DNA of 64,000 nt from Vibrio gelatinilyticus. GTDB lineage: Bacteria; Pseudomonadota; Gammaproteobacteria; Enterobacterales; Vibrionaceae. The notes under the pieces were generated by a model. It was not told where the DNA came from, did no database searches, and saw nothing but the letters and a program-made list of their open reading frames with translations. Within the stretch, counting starts at the first letter, position 1; the number at the start of each line of letters is the position of its first letter. Where the stretch lies: positions 186,001 to 250,000 of the forward strand of contig NZ_JAJNNZ010000004.1 in NCBI RefSeq assembly GCF_022836845.1. The letters are read 5' to 3'. The position numbers and the translations under genes were made by a program. Of this stretch, positions 8,144 to 15,849 are shown piece after piece.

Positions 8144-9736
8144 GTGCTCTCTACAGCAAACATTACTCAACAATTTGGTGCTAAACCGTTATTCGAAAAT
8201 ATCTCTATTAAATTTGGCGAAGGCAATCGCTATGGTTTAATTGGAGCGAACGGTTGTGGTAAGTCAACTTTTATGAAAATTCTAGGTGGCGAACTTGAGC
8301 AAACAAGTGGAACGGTATCTTATGACCCTAATGAGCGCGTCGCTAAGCTTAGTCAGGATCAGTTTGCTTACGAAGAATTTACTGTAGTAGACACCGTTAT
8401 TATGGGGCATAAAGAGCTATGGGAAGTTAAAAAAGAGCGCGATCGCATATATTCATTACCAGAAATGAGCGAAGACGATGGCATGAAAGTAGCGGACCTT
8501 GAAGTACAGTTTGCTGAGATGGATGGGTACATGGCCGAATCTAAAGCAGGCGAATTATTGCTTGCGGTTGGTATCCCTGTTGAACAGCATTTTGGCTTGA
8601 TGAGTGAAGTGGCACCGGGTTGGAAACTTCGTGTTCTACTAGCGCAAGTTCTATTTGCTGACCCGCATATTATGTTGCTTGATGAACCTACGAACAACTT
8701 GGATATGGACACTATTCGTTGGCTTGAAGAAACACTGAATCAGCGTAACTGCACAATGATCATCATTTCTCACGACCGTCACTTCTTAAATAGTGTTTGT
8801 ACTCACATGGCTGATTTGGATTATGGCGAGCTGCGTGTTTATCCAGGCAACTATGATGAATACATGTTTGCGGCGACTCAAGTTCGCGAACGTCTACTCG
8901 CGGATAATGCGAAGAAGAAAGCGCAAATAGCTGAGCTTCAAACGTTTGTTTCTCGATTCTCGGCTAACGCATCTAAAGCTAAGCAAGCGACTTCTCGTGC
9001 TAAGCAAATGGATAAAATCCAATTAGAAGAAGTAAAAGCGTCGAGCCGTCAAAACCCGTTTATTCGTTTTGAGCAAGAAAAAGAACTGTTCCGTAATGCT
9101 CTTGTCGTTGAGAACTTAGAGAAAGGCTTTGAAGCGACTCTTTGGTCAGACTTTAATGCAATTTTTGAAGTTGGCGAACGTGTGGCCATTATCGGTGAAA
9201 ACGGTGCGGGTAAAACCACTTTGTTAAACGTTCTTGCTGGCGCATTAGAGCCAACAAAAGGTGAATTCAAATGGTCTGAAAATTCAAATATTGGTTACTA
9301 CGCGCAAGATCATGCGTATGAATTTGCAGAAGATATGAACCTAATGGATTGGATGAGTCAATGGCGAAACGAGGGTGAAGACGAGCAAGTTGTTCGTAGT
9401 TTCCTTGGTCGAATGCTGTTCTCACAAGATGACATCAAAAAGTCTGTGAAGGTACTGTCGGGTGGTGAGCAGGGTCGTATGTTACTTGGTAAACTGATGA
9501 TGCATAAGCCAAACATGCTACTTATGGATGAACCAACTAACCACATGGACATGGAATCGATAGAGTCATTAAACCTAGCATTAGAGAACTACAAAGGGAC
9601 ACTGTTTTTCGTGTCTCACGACAGACAATTTGTAGACTCGTTAGCTACACGCATTCTTGAAATCAAGGACAATAAGATCCACGATTTCCGCGGTACCTAT
9701 GCTGAGTTTCTTAAAACGCGTGGTATTGAAGGTTAA
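8144..9736 (+). CDS. ybiT: ABC-F ATPase YbiT
   Basis: 530 residues, the same length as Escherichia coli YbiT and closely similar along its whole length. Two ABC domains without transmembrane segments: first Walker [19 protein letters not shown] and HDRHFLN; a linker rich in charged residues; second Walker [30 protein letters not shown] proteins bind the ribosomal E site and assist stalled translation. It starts with GTG after AAAGGTG. A strong terminator follows, so it is probably a single-gene unit. The exact cellular role of YbiT is only partly known. Confidence 0.96.
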   Translation: MLSTANITQQFGAKPLFENISIKFGEGNRYGLIGANGCGKSTFMKILGGELEQTSGTVSYDPNERVAKLSQDQFAYEEFTVVDTVIMGHKELWEVKKERDRIYSLPEMSEDDGMKVADLEVQFAEMDGYMAESKAGELLLAVGIPVEQHFGLMSEVAPGWKLRVLLAQVLFADPHIMLLDEPTNNLDMDTIRWLEETLNQRNCTMIIISHDRHFLNSVCTHMADLDYGELRVYPGNYDEYMFAATQVRERLLADNAKKKAQIAELQTFVSRFSANASKAKQATSRAKQMDKIQLEEVKASSRQNPFIRFEQEKELFRNALVVENLEKGFEATLWSDFNAIFEVGERVAIIGENGAGKTTLLNVLAGALEPTKGEFKWSENSNIGYYAQDHAYEFAEDMNLMDWMSQWRNEGEDEQVVRSFLGRMLFSQDDIKKSVKVLSGGEQGRMLLGKLMMHKPNMLLMDEPTNHMDMESIESLNLALENYKGTLFFVSHDRQFVDSLATRILEIKDNKIHDFRGTYAEFLKTRGIEG

Positions 9737-9771
9737 TACCGACTAATTGATTGTTCAAAAAACGATTTAGT

Positions 9772-9799
9772 AAACGGGAGCTGATTGGCTCCCGTTTTT
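9772..9799 (+). terminator. Rho-independent terminator of ybiT
   Basis: Stem AACGGGAGC / GCTCCCGTT with a 6-nt loop and a run of five T residues, 36 nt after the ybiT stop. Confidence 0.9.
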
Positions 9800-9956
9800 C
9801 GTTTCCGTAATCTTACTCACTAAGTGTCGTTAGCCAATGAACTATGCTGAAAAGTGAATGCAGTTGGCATTTTAGGGAAGAAAAACAAGACAATAATTAC
9901 ATCACTACGTTGAATACTTCAAACTAACACGTAACTTGGGTCATAGAATACTTGGT

Positions 9957-10436
9957 ATGAGCAAAATCTACTTTATTTGCGGTTTTATCGGTTCCGGTAA
10001 AACAACATATTCCACACAACTAGCTAAATCACAACGGGCTTTTCGTTTTTCCATCGACGAGTGGATGATCCCATTGTACGGTGAGCATATGGAACGAGAA
10101 GTCTTTAATGCAAGGCTTGCGACCTTACAAGAACTCTTCAAAGACAGCGCAATACAACTCGCAAAAATTGGAGTTTCGGTTATTTTTGATTTTGGTTTTT
10201 GGACTAAAGCCGATCGCGAAGCGTTCGCGTCATGGGCAAACGCTAACGAACTCGATTGTGAGTTTCATTATCTAGATGTTGATTATGATGAATGTAAGCA
10301 GCGAGCTTTAGAACGTAATAAGAATTTAAAAGGACACTCGTATGAGATGACCCCTGAAATGTTAGAAATGTTTTGGTCGTGGTTTGAGGTGCCAAGTCAG
10401 CACGAGAAAGTGAAAAGATTGTCTGGTGAGCTATGA
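9957..10436 (+). CDS. Small P-loop kinase-like ATP-binding protein (AAA_33 / zeta-toxin-like fold)
   Basis: 159 residues from the ATG at 9957 (MSKIYFICGF); an in-frame TTG 21 nt earlier is possible but less natural. The Walker A motif GFIGSGKTT lies at the very N terminus. It is followed by a D-E-W motif (SIDEWMIP), a Walker B-like VIFDFGFW and a lid-like RALERN segment, the layout of small nucleoside/nucleotide-type or antibiotic-phosphorylating kinases in Pfam AAA_33. No antitoxin-like partner is visible. The gene stands alone between a terminator and the ACT-domain gene 58 nt downstream, which may be co-transcribed. The substrate cannot be told from sequence. Confidence 0.75.
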   Translation: MSKIYFICGFIGSGKTTYSTQLAKSQRAFRFSIDEWMIPLYGEHMEREVFNARLATLQELFKDSAIQLAKIGVSVIFDFGFWTKADREAFASWANANELDCEFHYLDVDYDECKQRALERNKNLKGHSYEMTPEMLEMFWSWFEVPSQHEKVKRLSGEL

Positions 10437-10494
10437 GCCAATTGGTTCTTAGTCGTTGGAGTCAGCGATATGCTGAAACTAAAGGGGTCGTTTA

Positions 10495-10887
10495 ATGTCC
10501 GGTATTTCAGATCTTGATGAGCTACTTCGCTCCATGAGCCCAAAGCTCATGGAAGATGTTTTTGTATTTTGTACTGTAACTGGGACATTAGAGGAATATG
10601 TCTCATTAGAGCCTGTGGCCACCTTTATGGAGGCAGAAGGCTTAACCTTAGTACTCAGTAAAGAAAAAGCTCAGCGAGCTGGTCTTGTGTACGAAGGCGA
10701 GTTTAGCCAGATAACGTTGACGGTCCATTCTAGTCTAGATGCTGTGGGGCTGACATCGGCTGTCTCGTCAAAACTTGCGTTAAAAGGCATTAGTGCTAAT
10801 GTCATTGCCGCTTACTATCATGATCATGTCTTTGTTCAGGTGAATAGAGCTCAGGATGCAATGGCGGCATTACAAGAGTTTGCTTGA
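10495..10887 (+). CDS. ACT-domain protein (COG3602-type)
   Basis: 130 residues, made essentially of two ACT-like halves. The first runs from about residue 20 (VFVFCTVTGTLEEY) and the second from about 65 (SQITLTVHSSLDAVGLTSAVSSKLALKGISAN). ACT domains bind small ligands, often amino acids, and regulate enzymes. No catalytic domain is attached, and no biosynthetic gene is adjacent. ATG with an AAAGGGG-like ribosome site. Conserved in Vibrio and relatives as far as I recall; role unknown. Confidence 0.8.
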   Translation: MSGISDLDELLRSMSPKLMEDVFVFCTVTGTLEEYVSLEPVATFMEAEGLTLVLSKEKAQRAGLVYEGEFSQITLTVHSSLDAVGLTSAVSSKLALKGISANVIAAYYHDHVFVQVNRAQDAMAALQEFA

Positions 10888-10951
10888 AGATAATCAGACC
10901 ATGGCTACGTAAACTAAGAGATTAGTAGTGCAAACATGGTCGATAGGTTTA

Positions 10952-11770
10952 TCAGCCCTTTACGTCAAAGTTGATTTTGTCAGCGCCAGTAAACACCTGA
11001 AAGCGTAAACCTTTTGCGCGGGCTACTGTGGTAATACCAAACTGCTTTGCTAGATCGAGCCCCATTTGTGTCACACCAGAGCGCGATAACAATACAGGGA
11101 TCCCCATCTGCGCGACTTTAATGACCATTTCCGAGGTCAATCGCCCTGTGGTGTAAAAGATTTTGTCTGCTCCGCTATCACCGTTGAGCCACATTTCACC
11201 CGCCAGTGTGTCCACGGCATTGTGGCGACCAACGTCTTCTACAAACGAAAGCACTTCATTATTGCGGCATATAGCACAACCATGCACGGCTCCGGCTTTC
11301 TTATAAGTATCGTTAAAATGCGTAAGGGCTTCCAAGGAAGAGTATACTTGAGATTGCTTTAACTCGATTTGGGGTACTTGATAGTTTTCAAGCTGCTTCA
11401 TGACATTGCCATACATGGTGCCCTGGCCGCAGCCAGACGTGACGGTCTTCTTCTTCAGCGCTTCATCTAAATGATCCGTGTTTTCATTTGTGACCACCGC
11501 TGCAGAGTTAGTTTCCCAGTCTATAATCAAAGACTCTACAGCTTCAGGGTCACTCAAAAAACCTTGGTTTTTGAGATAGCCAAGTACTAAAGCGTCGGGA
11601 CGTGAGCCTAATGTCATGAGCGTAACGATTTCTTTCCAATTTAGCATGACAGTGAGAGGGCGCTCACAAGCGATTTGCTTAGTCAATCGTTCTCCATATT
11701 CATCGAAAACATCGACCTCGATGGTTTGGAAGGGATTCTCAGTTGTTTTTATGATCGTTGGTTTTGCCAC
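10952..11770 (-). CDS. fdhD: Formate dehydrogenase sulfurtransferase FdhD
   Basis: 272 residues. FdhD transfers sulfur from IscS to the molybdenum/tungsten bis-MGD cofactor before it enters formate dehydrogenase. Diagnostic segments are the cysteine loop TVTSGCGQGTMYG (C114), GAVHGCAICRNNE, VEDVGRHNAVD and FYTTGRLTSEMVIKVAQMGIPVL. The loop retains the first cysteine of the classic CxxC but has glycine in place of the second. It is transcribed divergently from the DUF3305/DUF3306 genes, at the edge of the formate dehydrogenase locus. Required for activity of the enzyme encoded 4 kb downstream. Confidence 0.95.
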   Translation of the reverse strand: MAKPTIIKTTENPFQTIEVDVFDEYGERLTKQIACERPLTVMLNWKEIVTLMTLGSRPDALVLGYLKNQGFLSDPEAVESLIIDWETNSAAVVTNENTDHLDEALKKKTVTSGCGQGTMYGNVMKQLENYQVPQIELKQSQVYSSLEALTHFNDTYKKAGAVHGCAICRNNEVLSFVEDVGRHNAVDTLAGEMWLNGDSGADKIFYTTGRLTSEMVIKVAQMGIPVLLSRSGVTQMGLDLAKQFGITTVARAKGLRFQVFTGADKINFDVKG

Positions 11771-11796
11771 GCATCTATCCTTTTGCTAAATCTTTA

Positions 11797-11813
11797 TTGG
11801 CTTAAATTTTGCT
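11797..11813 (+). promoter_or_regulatory. Probable sigma-54 promoter upstream of DUF3305 gene
   Basis: TTGGCTTAAATTTTGCT has exact GG-N10-GC spacing and TTGCT at -12. It shares TTGGCTTA with the amtB promoter at 21141. The predicted start of transcription is about 11824, 100 nt ahead of the DUF3305 ATG. I did not find the 21-bp palindrome near it, so any activator is unknown. Confidence 0.5.
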
Positions 11814-11923
11814 TTGTTAAGTGTTACTTAAAGAGAGTAAAGCCGCAACAAAGTTACTTTGCAGAACACTCATATTTTGCAAATAATTAAAAGAGACCTA
11901 ATCACACGGAGATAATTTCATCT

Positions 11924-12394
11924 ATGACAAAGTCTAACTGTGTTTACCAAGAATTGAACGGTCTACACAAGAGTGAAACGTTATGGCCAATTCAACTTGA
12001 TGTGAAACTTGTCGAAAAATCGAATGGCCGTTGGAGCCTATTACAAAGAGAGCTACAAGGCATTCGATTATCAGTAGATGATACCAGCAAGCCTCATGCC
12101 ATATTGGAATTGCATCGTGATGAGCGCACCGATTATCGCTTTAATCTGAGCTCTCACGATCCTAAATTATTCGCTGTATTTGAGAATAATGAGCAAGTCG
12201 ATTTACAACCATTGGTAGTGACGGCGTCACAAAGTGTCGCTGCACAATACTTAGATGGTGACTATGTCGTGTTGTCTAAGCCTATGCCTTTACCAGTACA
12301 AGCTTGGATGGAAGCTTTTATCGGGCGCAATGGTGAATTGCTTGAACAGCGACGTAAGAAGCGTAAAGGAGCGGGGCGAGCGAGTGGCAAATAA
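11924..12394 (+). CDS. DUF3305 formate dehydrogenase-associated protein
   Basis: 156 residues, soluble, no signal peptide or cofactor motif. The sequence (LWPIQLDVKLVEKSNGRWSLLQRELQGI near the start, basic KKRKGAGRASGK at the end) matches the DUF3305 family, which is found next to DUF3306 in formate dehydrogenase loci. The function is not established; an assembly or regulatory role is inferred from constant linkage. Its last 11 nt overlap the DUF3306 gene. A perfect matS site lies inside the coding sequence. Confidence 0.85.
   Translation: MTKSNCVYQELNGLHKSETLWPIQLDVKLVEKSNGRWSLLQRELQGIRLSVDDTSKPHAILELHRDERTDYRFNLSSHDPKLFAVFENNEQVDLQPLVVTASQSVAAQYLDGDYVVLSKPMPLPVQAWMEAFIGRNGELLEQRRKKRKGAGRASGK
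12218..12230. promoter_or_regulatory. matS site (MatP-binding), perfect
   Basis: GTGACGGCGTCAC matches GTGACRNYGTCAC at every position. MatP, encoded at 46948, organises the chromosome terminus through such sites. The site lies within the DUF3305 gene, as matS sites commonly lie in coding sequence. Confidence 0.8.
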
Positions 12395-12986
12395 CTTTAT
12401 TCATCGTTGGTCAAAGCGAAAGTTAGACTCTGATGCAGATTCGGCGGTAGACAGTTCAATTGTTGAGAAAAACCAACAAGCATCAACGTTATCGGAATTG
12501 ACAGCGGCCAGTTCTTCAAGCACGCCTGATACAGGTGAAGAAGCTTTGACTAATGTAGCTAGTACAGGAACTGACAACGAAACTTGCCAGAATAACGAAC
12601 AAGAAAAAGAGGAGCTTTCTGTCGCACAATTGCTTGTCTCTGAAGCCGACAAGAGTGTAAAAAAAGCAGCGTTGAGAAAGCTGTTCATGTCTCCGGAATT
12701 CAATGTAGTGGATGGGCTAAATGATTATGATCACGACTATGCGTCGGTGAAAAGCCTTTCTAGTGATGTAGCAGCGACACTACGTAATTGGGTCAAAGAT
12801 GTTACAGATGAGCCAGAACCTAGCGATGAGATCGAGACCGTTCAAAGTCGCGAGGTAGAAGAGTCAAGTGTTGCAGCAGTTAATGAACCAACCGAGTTAG
12901 TCGATGAAAAAGACGACCTACAAGAAAGCTCTAGTGATACATTATCTACAGAAGATGATAGTGAGAGCTCAAATCGGTTGGCCTGA
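12384..12986 (+). CDS. DUF3306 formate dehydrogenase-associated protein
   Basis: 200 residues from the GTG at 12384, chosen because the family starts with M-A-N-N-F followed by RWSKRKL, exactly as here; an in-frame ATG further upstream would add unrelated sequence. After the basic N terminus comes a serine- and acid-rich low-complexity stretch. The family core is at about 85-145 (KAALRKLFMSPEFNVVDGLNDYDHDY). A second long acidic tail ends the protein. It overlaps DUF3305 by 11 nt, so the two are translationally coupled. The biochemical function is unknown; linkage to formate dehydrogenase is the only clue. Confidence 0.85.
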   Translation: MANNFIHRWSKRKLDSDADSAVDSSIVEKNQQASTLSELTAASSSSTPDTGEEALTNVASTGTDNETCQNNEQEKEELSVAQLLVSEADKSVKKAALRKLFMSPEFNVVDGLNDYDHDYASVKSLSSDVAATLRNWVKDVTDEPEPSDEIETVQSREVEESSVAAVNEPTELVDEKDDLQESSSDTLSTEDDSESSNRLA

Positions 12987-13009
12987 ATAACCAAAGGTTG
13001 CTCTGCAAC

Positions 13010-13030
13010 AGTGGGACAAAATATACCATA
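13010..13030. promoter_or_regulatory. Palindrome half-site C upstream of fdh operon
   Basis: The left arm AGTGGGACA is identical to that of site E at 13072, but the right arm is degenerate (TATACCAT). Located about 188 bp before the predicted fdh transcription start. Confidence 0.45.
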
Positions 13031-13036
13031 TAAAAA

Positions 13037-13057
13037 GTAGGTACATTTTGTCCCTAA
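13037..13057. promoter_or_regulatory. Palindrome variant D upstream of fdh operon
   Basis: Core GGTACA-TTT-TGTCCC, the same variant as site B near the regulator gene. Centre about 161 bp before the predicted fdh transcription start and 27 bp from site C. Confidence 0.45.
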
Positions 13058-13071
13058 GCCTCATAACGAGC

Positions 13072-13092
13072 AGTGGGACAAATTGTCGCATA
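13072..13092. promoter_or_regulatory. 21-bp palindrome E upstream of fdh operon
   Basis: AGTGGGACA-AAT-TGTCGCATA. It differs from site A at only four or five positions, with the same arms and the same 3-nt centre. Centre about 126 bp upstream of the predicted sigma-54 transcription start, a typical enhancer distance. Likely bound by the response regulator at 1108-2571. Confidence 0.65.
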
Positions 13093-13181
13093 TTCTCAAT
13101 AGCCGTTTCTTCCACGGCTAGTTTCAACCATCGTTGACGTTTTTTATCTCATTTTCCAATTGTTTAGCTCGATACTCTAAT

Positions 13182-13197
13182 TGGAACAATTATTGCT
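13182..13197 (+). promoter_or_regulatory. Sigma-54 promoter of the formate dehydrogenase operon
   Basis: TGGAACAATTATTGCT has GG-N10-GC spacing and a perfect TTGCT -12 element. Transcription is expected to start near 13208, 55 nt before the first gene. The palindrome cluster C/D/E lies immediately upstream. Confidence 0.7.
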
Positions 13198-13262
13198 ATT
13201 CCTACACATTAGCCATAGATGTGGCGATTGAATAAGTTATTATTCTCATACTAGGACATGCA

Positions 13263-14924
13263 ATGATAAAGCAATTATTACAAGAGTCTGATTCTAGCAA
13301 CGGAAAAGCACGACTTTACGCGATAGAAAACACTGTCGAACTTTCTAACCTGATCCCGCCAACAGTAAGTTATGAGAGCCAGGGTGATACCTTAGTTATT
13401 GGTCCAACATCCATCATTACTAGTATTGCTGAGCAACTGGCTTCGATGAAGTCAATCACGCTGCTTTCCACTGATGGTGAATCTTCCCCGCAAGCAAATC
13501 TATATTTTGCAGACAGTATTGAGGTGTCAGGTTTTCTAGGCACGTTTACTGTCGAGCTGAAAAGCAATATGCAAACATTAAATCTATCTGAGATTGCCAT
13601 TAGCCGAGATTGCTTTGACATCGTCCTTGATCATTCCCTTAATGGGTGTATGTCAGAAGAGGTTCCTGTCCCTGGTTATTATCCGGTTGGTAGGGGTTAC
13701 CCAAGCTTAACTGAGGCTTTAGAAGAGATCCCGACCTTGATGGGAACGTTCGATAAGCCAAAATACTTTCGATTGAATACTGATTTATGTGCTCATAGTT
13801 CTAGGGGAATCAAAGGTTGTGAACGCTGCGTTGATGCTTGCCCTGCAGGTGCATTATCGAGTGAAGGTAACGATAAGATTGGCCATAAGATCCAGATCAA
13901 CCCTTATCTATGCCAAGGTGTCGGAACCTGCGCAACAGCCTGCCCAACAGAAGCCATTCATTATGCGTTGCCATCACCGCAAGATACTCAAAAGTTCATT
14001 GAAAGAACTCTCGAAAATTACCTAAAAGCAGGTGGTGAGCAGGCAACTATTCTTATTTGCAGTTCGCGTCATGAAACCTATAACGTGATGGCATTGCGAG
14101 CTTTACCAGACAGTGTCATTCCCATTGTGGTCGAAGAATTGCCCTCTGTAGGTATGGATACCTGGTTTGCTGCTCTGGTAAACGGCGCCCATCAAGTCTT
14201 GTTTGCAGCAAGTCAGCACATGCCTAAGACCATTATCAACGTGCTGAGCTCTGAGGTTGCAATGGCGCAGCTTATTTTAGAGAACCTAGGTATGCCACGT
14301 GAATCTATTGACATTTTGTATTTGGAAACGCTTCGAGAAGGGATGCCAGAACTAACCACACAATCGTTTGAACTGCGAAAAGGTGATTTACCAGGTAATA
14401 AACGTCAAAGACTTTTTAGCGCGTTAGATGAACTTAACAATGTATGTAACGTGACAGAATCAATTCAAAAAATGCCATCTACCGCGCCTTTTGGACAAGT
14501 TCATTGCGAAACGGATAAATGTACCCTTTGCATGGGGTGTGTAGCAGTGTGTCCTACAAAAGCGCTTTATAACGATGGTCATAAACCCGCTTTGGAGTTT
14601 ATTGAGCAAGATTGCGTCCAATGTGGGATGTGCGAGAAAGCTTGCCCGGAAAAAGCCCTTTCGCTTACTCCTCGGCTAAATTGGGATCAGTCTACCAGAC
14701 AAGCTTCTTTGGTTATTCATGAAGACAAAGCGGCAGAGTGTACTCGCTGTGGAAAAGCATTTGCTCCGCAGTCATTGATCGACATGCTACAAGGCAAACT
14801 CCGAGGGCATTCTCAATTTAATGATGAGGCTGCGATAAACCGTATCGCGATGTGTGAAGACTGCCGAGTCATTGATGTCTTTGAGTCCATGGCTGAAGAC
14901 CCACAACAACAGCTTAAATACTAA
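13263..14924 (+). CDS. Polyferredoxin of the formate dehydrogenase operon (4 x 4Fe-4S)
   Basis: 553 residues, cytoplasmic. Two pairs of ferredoxin motifs are seen. The first pair is about 176-225 (CERCVDACPAGAL after a preceding Cys, then CQGVGTCATACPTEAI). The second pair is about 420-463 (CTLCMGCVAVCPTKAL and CVQCGMCEKACPEKAL). Between them is a region without cofactor motifs (about 250-390), and two extra Cys pairs (CTRCG, CEDCR) end the protein. Found in formate dehydrogenase operons of Vibrio, Shewanella and Epsilonproteobacteria. An electron-transfer or assembly role is inferred. First gene after the sigma-54 promoter; the next gene starts 12 bp on. Confidence 0.88.
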   Translation: MIKQLLQESDSSNGKARLYAIENTVELSNLIPPTVSYESQGDTLVIGPTSIITSIAEQLASMKSITLLSTDGESSPQANLYFADSIEVSGFLGTFTVELKSNMQTLNLSEIAISRDCFDIVLDHSLNGCMSEEVPVPGYYPVGRGYPSLTEALEEIPTLMGTFDKPKYFRLNTDLCAHSSRGIKGCERCVDACPAGALSSEGNDKIGHKIQINPYLCQGVGTCATACPTEAIHYALPSPQDTQKFIERTLENYLKAGGEQATILICSSRHETYNVMALRALPDSVIPIVVEELPSVGMDTWFAALVNGAHQVLFAASQHMPKTIINVLSSEVAMAQLILENLGMPRESIDILYLETLREGMPELTTQSFELRKGDLPGNKRQRLFSALDELNNVCNVTESIQKMPSTAPFGQVHCETDKCTLCMGCVAVCPTKALYNDGHKPALEFIEQDCVQCGMCEKACPEKALSLTPRLNWDQSTRQASLVIHEDKAAECTRCGKAFAPQSLIDMLQGKLRGHSQFNDEAAINRIAMCEDCRVIDVFESMAEDPQQQLKY

Positions 14925-14936
14925 AAGGTGATTTAG

Positions 14937-15575
14937 GTGATTGAAGAACAAAATCAATTAAGAAGTGACATTTATCTATTGTTAGCGGCTCTGTGTCGTC
15001 AAGCGCCTGATGCCAGCATTCTGGAGTTTCTAGCCAATCTTGAGGCTGAAGCCGGTAATAGTGATATGGCGATTGCATGGGGAGAGTTATCTACCATGGC
15101 GCGACAAAACCTTAATAACGTCGAATCTTTAGAGCAAGAGTATCAAGACTTGTTTATTGGGATAGGCAAAGGGCAAGTGGTTCCGTTTGCATCCTGGCAT
15201 TTGACTGGTTCGTTGATGGAAAAACCTCTCGCTGAGATTCGTCAAGATCTAAACACTCTCGGTTTTGAGCGTTCAGACAGTGTTAAAGAGCCCGAAGATC
15301 ATGTTTCTGCCATTTGTGAAGTTATTGCGATGCTGATTGCTCAAGGTGATGAGTTAAAAGCAAAAAGCTTCTTCAATAAGCATTTAAGCCCTTGGTACCA
15401 GCGATTTTATGAACAACTAAATAATGCGTCGAGTGCGCAATTTTATAAACCCGTTTCTACACTTATGAAAAGATTTTTCGATGTGGAACAGGTTAAGTAC
15501 GCAGAAAATCCTTATTCCACACAAACCAAACTGAAGATTGATGTAAAGAATCTTACTAGCGGTATATCGAAGTAA
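14937..15575 (+). CDS. TorD/DmsD-family chaperone for formate dehydrogenase
   Basis: 212 residues, all-helical. Contains the family signature E-P-x-D-H followed by a conserved Glu (KEPEDHVSAICEVIAML, about 119-135) and the YQDLFIG segment near residue 70. These chaperones bind the Tat signal of a molybdoenzyme and hold it until the cofactor is inserted; here the client is presumably the catalytic subunit encoded 275 bp downstream. It starts with GTG after AAAAGGTGA, 12 bp behind the polyferredoxin gene. Confidence 0.88.
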   Translation: MIEEQNQLRSDIYLLLAALCRQAPDASILEFLANLEAEAGNSDMAIAWGELSTMARQNLNNVESLEQEYQDLFIGIGKGQVVPFASWHLTGSLMEKPLAEIRQDLNTLGFERSDSVKEPEDHVSAICEVIAMLIAQGDELKAKSFFNKHLSPWYQRFYEQLNNASSAQFYKPVSTLMKRFFDVEQVKYAENPYSTQTKLKIDVKNLTSGISK

Positions 15576-15622
15576 GCATCAATGAGTTAAAGGTACAAAA
15601 GCATCCACTCAGGGAGCCATGT

Positions 15623-15838
15623 ATGAGTAAACAAATAGCAAGCAGCAAAGATACATCGATCAATGAAGATCGTCGTAAATTGCTTAAAGGAATTACAACT
15701 GCCGCAGTAGCGAGTGCAGTCGTGTCAGGTGCCGCACAAGCAACGTCAACAGATGTCGTAGATATTAAGCCGGAAGATAAGAAAACAACAGGATATCGCG
15801 AAACGCAACATATTCGCGATTATTACGACACACTGTAG
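15623..15838 (+). CDS. Short twin-arginine signal protein of the formate dehydrogenase operon
   Basis: 71 residues. An RR motif (DRRKLLKG, residues 17-24) is followed by a hydrophobic stretch with an Ala-x-Ala-like end (VVSGAAQAT). The predicted mature part is only about 30 residues (DVVDIKPEDKKTTGYRETQHIRDYYDTL). The C-terminal YRETQHIRDYYDTL-type sequence is recurrent in this family of fdh-linked peptides. Located 12 bp before the catalytic subunit gene with an AGGGAG site. Probably an exported small subunit or a folding aid; function undetermined. Confidence 0.82.
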   Translation: MSKQIASSKDTSINEDRRKLLKGITTAAVASAVVSGAAQATSTDVVDIKPEDKKTTGYRETQHIRDYYDTL

Positions 15839-15849
15839 GAGTACATACA

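Noticed and set aside
9957..10436. Zeta-type toxin of a toxin-antitoxin pair
   Set aside because: No small antitoxin gene precedes or overlaps it and it lacks a clear toxin signature; a P-loop kinase call is safer.
12255..12383. Longer N terminus for the DUF3306 gene starting at 12255
   Set aside because: The extension lies wholly within DUF3305 in another frame, and the family start M-A-N-N-F corresponds to the GTG at 12384.
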